A stretch of DNA of 64,000 nt from Dreissena polymorpha. Its lineage: Eukaryota > Mollusca > Bivalvia > Myida > Dreissenidae. The position numbers and the translations under genes are program-made. How positions within the stretch are numbered: position 1 is the first letter of the stretch; each line of letters starts with the position of its first letter. Positions 22,350 through 34,300 of this stretch are shown here, one piece after another. Where the stretch lies: assembly GCF_020536995.1 (NCBI RefSeq), contig NC_068357.1, positions 64,209,721-64,273,720 of the forward strand, read 5' to 3'. The notes beneath the pieces were generated by a model that did no database searches, was not told the DNA's origin, and was given only the letters and a program-made list of their open reading frames with translations.

Positions 22350-25300
22350 ATGCCCGTTTCAGTTTCCAAGATGACAGGTAGTTTTGCCATGCTTACGTTA
22401 ATAACCGGGCTACTTTTCGGTAAGTATACGTGTTCATATGTTGATAAAAAAGTTGATAAATTGTTGAAATTAATATTTAGAAATTATTTCCTTCATTTTG
22501 ATTGTCATCTTTTTTCTGCAAATTGGTACTTACAACTTGGACTGAAACATGTTGTTTTATTGTTCTTCTTACATGCTTTTTCATACACTTAGAGGTGTAT
22601 TTTTTTATTCATAGGTTTCATTGCCAAAGTCACATGCGAATGTTTAGGCCACTGTTACAACGACCAGTGTGAAAACACCACAAATACGTGTTACGCGTGC
22701 GCAAACGGCTGGTGGGGTGCTTCCTGTAACGTCACGTGCCCCATTTATTGCACGGATTCCGGATGCGAACGGAATTTCGGACACTGCACTACTTGCAAAG
22801 ACGGCTACTGGGGTAAAATCTGTTCCGATGCATGTGTTGGTCCCCTTATTTCAAACTGCAGACAGCAGAGCTGCAACGTTGACAATGGAACATATTATTG
22901 TACAACATGCCAGCCCGGATATTTCGGACGAGATTGTCAGGAATGCCCTGCCAACTGCACCGAATGTATAAATCTAGATCAATGTTCAAAATGTAAATCA
23001 AAGTTCTATGGCTTAACGTGCCAATCTGAGTGTTTCGATGCAAACTGTGCGCTTTGTAACAACGATACTGGAGGGTGCGAGGTGTGTGATCCGGGTTTTT
23101 ACGGAACAAACTGTTCCTCACCTTGCGTTGATTGGTGTGAATTATGTGATGGCACATCCGGGAAGTGTAAAATGTGTCCTGCGGGAAGATACGGATTTCA
23201 GTGTGGCGATGTCTGCGATATGACGAACTGTACGTCTGACAGATGTGACGAGACCGGGAAATGTCCGACTTGCAAGGCCGGCTTCTGGGGGAACAAATGC
23301 TCGCCATGTAGTGAACATTGCATTTATGGCTGCGACTTAGTAACAGGAAAGTGCAGAGAGTGCGTGAATGGCAAATATGGAGACCAATGCGATAAGAATT
23401 GTCCAATGAATTGTTCGTTCGATTGTGACCAGACGACCGGAGCGTGTTTATCTTGCACCCAGGGATTTTGGGGCTCAACGTGTCAGAGCCGATGCGGGTC
23501 CAATTGCCTCTCAGGATGTAACGCGCGAACAGGTGTGTGTGGTTCCTGTGTAGATGGATTCTGGGGGAGCAGCTGCAACTTGTCATGCACGCCTGCCACC
23601 TGCAGCACGTGTCACAAGTACACGGGTTCGTGCCAGGGGTGTAGTGTGGGTTATTCTGGAGTACAGTGTGATCAGACATGTCCACGCCAGTGCGCCACTG
23701 AATGCCAGAGATGGACCGAGCTGTGTGAGAAATGTAAACCAGGTTGGTGCGAGGTCACATATCCCATGGTCACCTATGTTTCTAATACAACTTTCAACGG
23801 CAATTAAATTTGCTGCTATTGTATGGGCGTCCCTGGGCTGAAGTACTAACGTATAATTGATTTATAAAGTCTAATAATTACATTTGCTAAAGACCCGCAA
23901 TACAAACAGTCGTCGTACGACTTTCAGGCGTTGTCATCATAATTATGCATAACGGAAACTTTTGTGACGGAATAAAATCCCGCCTCCCCCCAAACCTGAT
24001 GCGTATATTCAAATTAAATCACGGCATGCTCCTGAATACATTGACTTAAGAATTAAGGCTTTAACCCAGGGCTTCTTTTCCTTCTTTGCAAGTGGCCTTG
24101 GAAGGACATTTCGCAATTTTGATAGGGACAATTCACAAACCTAACAGGGCCGTGAATTTTTACAAAACTAGCCGTTTTTCACAATTTTAACAATTTCACG
24201 ACTCGGTTTTTCACAATTGTAAGAAGTTTGCGACTCAATTTTTCACAATTTTGAATAGTTTGCGACTCAATTTTTCACAATTTTGAAAAGTTTGCAACTC
24301 ATTTTTTCACAATTTTGAAAAGTTCGCGACTCATTTTTTCACAAAGTGAGGGGGCCAGGGCCGCTTCACAAAGTCAGGAAAAAAAAGCCCTGTAACCTGG
24401 ACACTTACGTGATGAACATGTAACAGGAGCTCATTTTTTAGCTAAATTTTGCAAGGACAAGGTAGACGCTTAATGATTGGTGCAGCTGCCGTTTATGAGC
24501 ACAATCTTGTTAAATAGTTCATTTATTTTTTTTCAAAGAAACGAAAAAATACTATTGTATGCTATTATGTCCAATATAATATATTGCTTTACTTTTTCCA
24601 GGATATTACGGTAGCCGGTGCGAGCTGTCGTGTACCAATTGTGATACGGAGTGTGACTTCCTCACCGGCACGTGCGTCTCATGCAGAGCGGCCTTCTGGG
24701 GTGACACGTGCCAGAATACATGTCCTCCGGGATGCGTCGCGTGTCACAGGTAGCGAACCATAGTTGATATATATATTAAAAAATACACCTCTTTTTCAGT
24801 TAATGCGAGGTAACTATGTGCATTTATTTTAAAAAAAGAACGATTTTTGAAGAAAAAATCTGTATCATGAGAAATGATGTTTATAAATTTCCACATTTTT
24901 CTTGACGCCATTTCAATACAAGTGAAGACATTCATTATAATGTAAGGAGTTTCTATGAATTCAATATTCTCATGCATGTACATTTAATAGACTAAATACT
25001 AGGAAGACTAATAATGCACCGAAATTGCATGGACTTTTCTAGAAGTAATGGAAGTTGCGTGTCCTGCAAAAATAACATGGGAGGATTCAACTGCAGCCAA
25101 CAGTGCTTAGCAACCACCGACAGGTGCCCGCAACACGTCTGCGAGAAGGACACGCCCGTCCGGTGTCTGACATGCGCACCGGGTTACTGGAACACCTCCT
25201 GCAACCAACCGTGTGTGTCTGAACAGTGTAAAGATAACGTCTGCTCTATCGAGACTGGAAGTTGCCAGAGTTGTTACCCGGGAAACTGGGGAAAAGACTG

Positions 25301-28300
25301 CTTAGAAGTGTGTCCTGATAGTTGTCCTAATTGCGACCTTACGACAGGGCAGTGCACGACCTGCATGCAAGGTTACTATGGCAATGCGTGCACGGACATT
25401 TGCAAAGTGGACAACTGCGTGGATTTCCGGTGCAGTAAGGCTAATGGTCAGTGCGAGCAGTGTCTAAACACGTATTGGGGCGATAACTGCGAATTCAAAT
25501 GCTTAGATAACTGCGCAAAATGTTCAAAGACCACAGGCAAATGCGAAAAGTGTTTTGCAACGTCATTCGGACACTACTGTGACAAAATTTGTCCCAGTAA
25601 CTGTAAAAACGGTTGCGACAAAGACAGCGGAGTGTGTAGCGCATGCGCGGACGGTTTTTGGGGGAGCTCTTGCAATAAGAGTTGTCGGACAGAAAATTGC
25701 CATATCTGCGACCGACTTTCCGGTGAATGCGAGATGTGCAAGACGGGCAAATGGGGCGTGGCTTGCGAGAAGGCGTGTCAAGGAAAGGGATGTGTCAGCT
25801 GTCAGCGCTCGACGGGTGCATGTCTCAGCTGCCAACGTGGTTCTTGGGGAAGCACGTGTCAGTATCAGTGCCCTGCCACGTGCCAGTGTTGTCACACCGG
25901 AACGGGCGAGTGCGAGGCCTGTCTGTCGGCGGAAACAGATAACCGTAAAAAACATAGTGGTTCTTAATTTCTTATCTATTAAAGTCAGTAGATCGCTTCA
26001 TCATTTGTTTACTCAATGTTTATTCGTCCAACGATTTGAAGGAAGTCGATTTGATACATACGTCATTATATGAAATTGTTGATTAAGGATTTACTGGTCC
26101 ATTTAATAAATCACTTTATACAGTAAACATTTGGAGTTTTTTTGTGAATAAAGCAAAACTTTAAGAAATGTCATGTGAATTGATTTAGCATAATTTACTC
26201 ATAATAAACATGTACTGGAAAAAATTGAATGCAGAACTTAGCATGTTTTTATAAACATGTTGTTTGTGCACGGATGCATTAAAATTGTGAGCAATTACAA
26301 GTACTGATGGTTACTCATAAGTAATAAGTTAAAGACGTTTGTACGCAAATATGTTTGTTTTTAATTTACAGACAGCAGTGGCGACATAGACTCGCAGACG
26401 CTAGGGGTCGCTGTAGGTATTTCCGTTGGGATCACAGCGCTATTGCTGCTGGTGTTGATAGCAGCTGTCTTGGCCTTTAGTCGGAGGTATGGTTCTGTAA
26501 AAATTGAGCCGCGATCTTGTAAAACAGGACTTAATGCATGTGCGTTAAGTGTCTTCTCGAATAAGCCTGGGCAGTCCGCATGGGCTAAGCAGGGACGACG
26601 CTCTCCGCTTTTACTTTTATTTAAGTCTCCTCTCAGCGAAAATTCACAAGAAAAGAGACTGCACACGCTTATCCGGGACGTCAATTTACGCACATGCATT
26701 AAACCCCGTTTTATCAGAGCGAGTCTTAATTGATGAAAGCACAGGTTTTGATTAAGAAAGAAATCAAAGTCCTGCGTATAAATGCCATTATAAACAAATG
26801 ATTAACTGCAATCGAATGGCGTCTGTTTTAGCAGGAATTAAGCAAAATAGGGCGGTGCCATCCAGGCCGCCTAACGGGCGGTGGAAGCTGAATATTTTGC
26901 TTCTATCGCCGAACGCGTGTTCTTGCTTTGGACAGTTGCGTTACAATTTCTATGTATTAAACATAGTTTGATAAAGTGGGAGTCAGACAGGCACCAGTCC
27001 ATGACCAGTTACATTCAGAGTGTCGTACAGTGTACATACGTGAATATAGGCGGCTACTTAGTGACATATACCGGGCATGACTGCTGACCATTTGTAGCCG
27101 GTCGGTGGGTGTTCAAACATCCTGTTCTAAATTTTGACTACGAAAGGAAAGCAATTCATCGTACATAGTTCATCGTCTGTTAGATTCATAGATTGAAAAA
27201 AATACCGATGCTTAGCCATTCTTATAAAAATCGAATAGCGACTGTTTAATTGTGTCTAGGGCATAAAACGCTGTTGGAATCTGCACACGATATTACCGTG
27301 ACCACGTGAGCATTACATGTACTCGTGTCTTCTTTAAACATACTAGTGAAAGGTGCATTGCATGATCTTGTTTGAAACACGTTCATATCACAGAAATTCC
27401 AGTTTATAAATTATTGCAATGTGATATTTAGTTTAACGTAGTTTGAAACTTTCATGCGTCAATACAACGTCGGTATTGCAGTGTGGTCCGTATGAAACAA
27501 TAACGTTATTATTGAATTAAAGTTGTAATGCCTTTATGAGGAATTTGCAAACGTTTCATTTTTTAACATAGTTATAGAAACTGGTCTAATGGATAGACTC
27601 TTTCACAAATGCTCTTTTAATTAACTAAACAAGTGATAAGTTTTTGTCGCTTAACAATTGAGTTTATCATCTCAATCAGACGTAAAAATTAGCCCTTCAC
27701 GAAATATCACGTATTGCGTTACCTTTTTTGCATAAATGTTGTATATGCAACTAAACATTATGAAATTCGTAAGAAGTTGACACATGTAATAAATGCAGTT
27801 GAAGTAACTTATTGACTGTCTTATTGTAAAAACATTAATTTAAGTACGGATCATTAATTACTGTTTTTTTTCCAGTAAATTCAGTAAAGCTCGGTCATAT
27901 CTGTTTTACCATATTTAAATGGATTACAACATCTTCTCCAATTTTATTAAGCCCTGCATATTTAATATAAAAAGTTGAGTTATTTAACACGCTTCACACG
28001 ACCAAAGCCCGATAATTTGGTATTGAGTATCACGAACAACCATTCTTACTTTGCATATGGTCGTTTAACGATATGAAGTGATATCATTTTTATTGGGTGT
28101 TAAGTTGTTTACAGAGCTGTTTGATAACGTTGTTGTAAGACAATCCAAAACAACACATGTTGATGCCAACAAAAAACCTACCTGGGTTAGTCCACGGGTA
28201 GAATGCTTGGAGGACCATGCGATGTGAATTTTGACTAATTTTGGCATAATAATGTCGGAAATGTTTGAGAACTTGAATTTGGGTGTCACATCTATATTTT

Positions 28301-31300
28301 AGTGGTACACGCAATATATCTCGTTTTATGTATCTTAATATGTTTCTCAAAAGACCTTGTTCCAAAACTGTTGGCATAAAAATACAATATAGAATTATTG
28401 TTTACCAAAGTACATGATAGTCTACATGTAAATTTATTATATTTGCGACGTTAAAGTTTTTTTGCGCAAGCCAAGAAGATTTCGTACATTATTTGAGAAA
28501 AAAATAATATTTTTCAGCAAACTAATTAGCCCCCATCCAGGCTACGAATCAGCAAATAAATACGCCTCGCTCTGTGAAAAAGGGGCTACATTCATGTGCG
28601 TAAAATGTCGTCTCAGATAATCCTGTGCAGTACGCACGAACACTTTTTGCTTTTTTGTTATTTTTCGTTTCAACGACGTCTTTTCTTTGCGAAAATTCAG
28701 TTTACGGGGAAAGTATCGTCACTGCTTAGCCTGTTCGGACCAAACATTTTACGCACATGCATACAGCCTGTTTTCCCAGAGCGCGGCCCAAATGTATGTG
28801 CACGGCTCGCAGCACAGTGGGGGTGCCTGGTATCGATAGTATAAGAGCGCGGCCCAATGTATGTGAATGACTTTCAGCACAGTGGGGGTGCCTGGTATCG
28901 ATAGTATAAGAGCGCGGCTCAATGTATGTGCACGGCTCTCAGCACAGTTGGGGTGCCTGGTATCGATAGTATAAGAGCGCGGCCTAAATGTATGTGCACG
29001 GCTCTCAGCACAGTGGGGGTGCCTGGTATCGATAGTATAAGAGCGCGGCCAAAATGTATGTGCACGGCTCTCAGCACAGTGGGGGTGCCTGGTATCGATC
29101 GTATAAGAGCGCGGCCCCAATGTATGTGCACGGCTCTCAGCACAGTGGGGGTGCCTGATATCGATAGTATAAGAGCGCGGCCCAAATGTATGTGCACGGC
29201 TCGCAGCATAGTGGGTTGCCTGGTATCGATAGTATAAGAGCGCGGCCCAATGTATGTGCAAGGCTCTCAGCACAGTGGGGGTGCCTGGTATCGATAGTAT
29301 AAGAGCGCGGCCCAAATGTATGTGCACGGCTCTCAGCACAGTGGGGTTGCCTGGTATCGATCGTATAAGAGCGCGGCCCCAATGTATGTGCACGGCTCTC
29401 AGCACAGTGGGGGTGCCTGGTATCGATAGTATAAGAGCGCGGCCCAATGTATGTGCACGGTTCTCAGCACAGTGGGGGTGCCTGGCATCGATCGTATAAG
29501 AGCGCGGCCCAAATGTATGTGCACGGTTCTCAGCACAGTGGGGTGCTTGGTATCGATAGTATAAGAGCGCGGCCCAATGTATGTGCACGGCTCGCAGCAC
29601 AGTGGGGGTGCCTGGTAACGATAGTATAAGAGCGCGGCCCAATGTATGTGCACGGCTCTCAGCACAGTGGGGTGCCTGGTATCGATAGTATAAGAGCGCG
29701 GCCCAATGTATGTGCACGGCTCTCAGCACAGTGGGGTGCCTGGTATCGATAGTATAAGAGCGCGGCCCAAATGTATGTGCACGGTTCTCAGCACAGTGGG
29801 GGTGCTTGGTATCGATAGTATACGAGCGCGGCCCAATGTATGTGCACGGCTCGCAGCACAGTGGGGGTGCCTGGTAACGAAAGTATAAGAGCGCGGCCCA
29901 ATGTATGTGCACGGCTTTCAGCACGGTGGGGGTGCCTGGTATCGATAGTATAAGAGCGCGGCCCAATGTATGTGCACGGTTCTCAGCACAGTGGGGTGCT
30001 TGGTATCGATAGTATAAGAGCGCGGCCCAATGTATGTGCACGGCTCGCAGCACAGTGGGGGTGCCTGGCATCGATCGTATAAGAGCGCGGCCCAAATGTA
30101 TGTGCACGGTTCTCAGCACAGTGGGGTGCTTGGTATCGATAGTATAAGAGCGCGGCCCAATGTATGTGCACGGCTCGCAGCACAGTGGGGGTGCCTGGTA
30201 ACGATAGTATAAGAGCGCGGCCCAATGTATGTGCACGGCTCTCAGCACAGTGGGGTGCCTGGTATCGATAGTATAAGAGCGCGGCCCAAATGTATGTGCA
30301 CGGTTCTCAGCACAGTGGGGGTGCTTGGTATCGATAGTATACGAGCGCGGCCCAATGTATGTGCACGGCTCGCAGCACAGTGGGGGTGCCTGGTAACGAA
30401 AGTATAAGAGCGCGGCCCAATGTATGTGCACGGCTTTCAGCACGGTGGGGGTGCCTGGTATCGATAGTATAAGAGCGCGGCCCAATGTATGTGCACGTCT
30501 CTCAGCACAGTGGGGTGCCTTGTATCGATAGTATAAGAGCGCGGCCCAAATGTATGTGCACGGCTCGCAGCACAGTGGGGGTGCCTGATATCGATAGTAT
30601 AAGAGCCCGGCCCAATGTATGTGCACGGCTCGCAGCACAGTGGGGGTGCCTGGTATCGATAGTATAAGAGCGCGGCCCAATGTATGTGCACGGCTTTCAG
30701 CACGGTGGGGGTGCCTGGTATCGATAGTATAATAGCGCGGCCCAATGTATGTGCACGGCTCTTAGTACAGTGGGGTGCCTGGTATCGATAGTATAAGAGC
30801 GCGGCCCAAATGTATGTGCACGGCTCGCAGCACAGTGGTGGTGCCTGGTATCGATAGAATAAGAGCGCGGCCTAAATGTATGTGCACGTTTCGCAGCACA
30901 GTGGGGGTGCCTGGTATCGATAGTATAAGAACGCGGCCCAATGTTTGTGCACGGCTCTCAGCACAGTGGGGGTGCCTGATATCGATAGTATAAGAGCGCG
31001 GCCCAATGTATGTGCACGGCTGGCAGCACAGTGGGGGTGCCTGGTATCGATAGAATAAGAGCGCGGCCCAAATGTATGTGCACGGCTCTCAGCACAGTGG
31101 GGGTGCCTGGTATCGAAAGTATAAGAGCGCGGCCCAAATGTATGTGGACGGCTCTCAGCACAGTGGGGGTGCCTGGTAACGATAGTATAAGAGCGCGGCC
31201 CAATGTATGTGCACGGCTCGCAGCACAGTGGGGGTGCCTGGTATCGATAGTATAAGAGCACGGCCAAATGTATGTGCACGGCTCTCAGCACAGTGGGGGG

Positions 31301-34300
31301 GATGCCTGGTATCGATAGTATAAGAGCGCGGCCCAATGTATGTGCACGGCTCGCAGCACAGTGCGGGTGCCTGGTATCGATAGTATAAGAGCGCGGCCCC
31401 AATGTATGTGCACGGCTCTCAGCAAAGTGGGGGTGCCTGGTATCGATAGTATAAGAGCGCGGCCCAATGTATGTGCACGGCTCTCAGCACAGTGGGGGTG
31501 CCTGGTATCGATAGTATAAGAGCGCGGCCCAAATTTATGTGCACGGCTCTCAGCACAGTGGGAGTGCCTGGTATCGATAGTATAAGAGCGCGGCCCAAAT
31601 GTATGTGCACGGCTCGCAGCACAGTGGGGGTGCCTGGTATCTATAGTATAAGAGCGCGGCCCAAATGTATGTGCACGGCTCGCAGCACAGTGGGGGTGCC
31701 TGGTATCGATAGTATAAGAGTGCGGTCCAAATGTATGTGCACGGCTCTCAGCACAGTGGGGGTGCCTGGTATCGATAGTATAAGAGCGCGGCCAAATGTA
31801 TGTGCACGGCTCTCAGCACAGTGGGGGTGCCTGGTATCGATTGTATAAGAGCGCGGCCCAAATGTATGTGCACGGTTCTTAGCACAGTGGGGGTGCCTGG
31901 TATCGATAGTATTCGAACTATTTTTCAGCACTGATTTCATTAAATACATTCTACTTGAATTGAACAAAAACCCATAACAATTTCACTCCAACAGGTTAAT
32001 TCACTTCGACACGTTAATTCATTCCAACACTTTCATTTATTCAACCACGTGCACTCACTCCAACACGTTCATTCACTCCAACACGTGCACTCACCCTAAC
32101 AAGTGCATTCACTTCAACACGTGCATTCACTCCAAGACGTTAATTCATTACAAGACGTGCAGTTTACTCAAGCATGTGCATTCACTCCAACATGCGCATT
32201 CACTCCAAGCCGATAATTCACGCAAAATTGTACATTCACCCCAACATGTGCATTCACTCCAAAATGTACATTCACTCATACATGTGCATTCACTCCAAAA
32301 TGTACATTTAATCCAACATGTGCATCCACTCTAAAACGTGCATTCACTCAAACATGATCATTCCAGCACGGGAATTCAATCCAACACGTGCATTCACTCC
32401 ATCACGTGCATTATTATTATTGATACATTTATTCACGGAGGGCGAAATAAATAAAAACTCACACACGTATGATTTGTATACTTCTGAAAGGTATTTTATC
32501 TTGCTTAAAGACTTGTTTTCCTTTAAGCGTTTTTGTAACTTTCTGATATTATATGATATGTATGTATGTAGTCTATATGTAAGACATCCAAATCAGTAAT
32601 AACTCGTGGTAAAAATATTTCAGTGTTTATCCTGAAATAATAAAAAAAACTATCCTGAAATAATAAAAAAAAACTATTACAGAGACATTACAATCGAAAT
32701 TCATTATCTTATTCTTCACGACATTTTTTTCAAGCTTTCCACATTTTTTTCAAATATCCAAATGTAATTCTCTTCCAGGCCAATGTTACCAGATGATTAT
32801 AATAACATCTTATATACGATATTTATATACACATTAACTAATAGGGTTGTAATTGACCTTTCGACAGCCGATTGATTGACAGGCTTATTAACCAATCAGA
32901 TTACTGCATAGATTAGGCCCGTTTCTATCCGCCATTTTGTCCGTCAAACTCGCCGTTGTTCGTCACATAAGCTTATACGTAATGCTGTGTTTTAAACAAA
33001 AAAAAATGGTTAAAAGGTGCTGTTATGGCACTTGTTATTCAGACACAATGTATCCAGAACGGTTAAAAGATGGAACTACGTTTTTTCCGTTCCATTAACC
33101 GGGTACTAATCTTAAAAAATGCAAACGTTGGATTCGTTTTTGTAGTCGTCTCAACGAACAGCTTAATCTCAACATATTAAGCTATCGCCCGAAAGCAAAA
33201 CACCTCGACGTTTGTTCTAAGGTCGTCATAATAAGATACTACGCGAAAATAGAATATGTAAGTTTTGCACCGGACACGCTATAGAAAACGAGTATCACTT
33301 TTTACTTGTTTTTCCTCTATATAGAGAAATTAGAAAGGAACATTTAAAACCATATTTTCAAAGGTGGCTAACGTTAAATAAATTTGACATTCTAATGCAG
33401 TCGGCTAATAAAAAAATATTCTAAACTTTGCTAACTAGATTATTTTATCCCATCATCAGACGTGCATTGTCGAAATAAACCACTGTGGAATAAATTTACC
33501 TTTATTTCAGCAGTGCTGAAATATAGCTGTCACGCGCGGCGAAGAATGTTCATATTACTCGGAATCAACTATAAAGTAATCATTTTTAGTAAAATCGAAT
33601 CAGATTTAACAAAACAAACAATTTGATACCAAGATGTAATATAGTTTTTACACATAATGCAACTCAAAAAGCAAATAAACATTATTTACAAATATTAAGT
33701 GCGCGTACTCGTGACGTCATTATTAATACGTCATACGACACAATGCATGTTGTTTCACGCTAAAGATGCAGTTGTTTAGTGTCTTTTTTTCATTATTTCT
33801 TAAAAATCGGGGACGTAGAGGTATGATAAACGAAAAACAGGTTGGTTACTGATCTTTTTGTAATGTATTAGGCTCGACACGATTAAAATAATGAAACAAT
33901 GTTTGCTTAAAATATCTTTGGGATTTTCCGTCTAGTTCGATTTTCCTATTCTATGTTTAAAGAAATAATTTACGACTAAGAAAATTGATGGGATAAATCG
34001 AATACTAGGTCGGTGCCGAATAAAGCAAAGTTTATCTTGCTCGGCACGAAAATCTGAACCACTCGCCAAGGCTCGTGGTTCAGATTTTCTAAGCCTCGCA
34101 AAATAAACTTTGCTTTATTCGGCACCGACCTAGTATTCTCTATTTATCCCATAATCAGACGTGCATTGTCGAAATAAACCACTGTGGAATAAATTTTCCT
34201 CTTTTTCAGCAGTGCTGAAATATAGCTGTCACGCGCGGCGAGGAATGTTCATATTACTCGGAATCAACTATAAAGTAATCATTTTTAGTATAATCGAATC

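Larger units (their letters stand above)
19501..23205. repeat. Segmental duplication, copy 1
   Basis: From ATATTACTATCCTCACTTTT onward this segment matches 59772-64000 almost base for base: intergenic DNA, nested MITEs, a SINE, and exon 1 plus part of exon 2 of the MEGF-like gene. The right limit given is only where the second copy is cut by the window. Upstream of 19501 the two flanks are unrelated. Confidence 0.93.

Noticed and set aside
22846-23685. 279-codon minus-strand frame opposite the EGF exon
   Set aside because: Antisense shadow of Cys-rich codons; the plus strand has splice-consistent EGF modules.
28090-28377. 95-codon minus-strand frame
   Set aside because: No recognised motif, no splice-site context, no paralogue in the window; may be chance.
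28749-30680. 643-codon minus-strand open frame and many frames of 60-180 codons on both strands
   Set aside because: They are the 65-bp satellite read in frame; unit-length changes shift them at random and both strands are open.
28784-31913. CRISPR-like array
   Set aside because: Units are contiguous with no unique spacers, in an animal intron.
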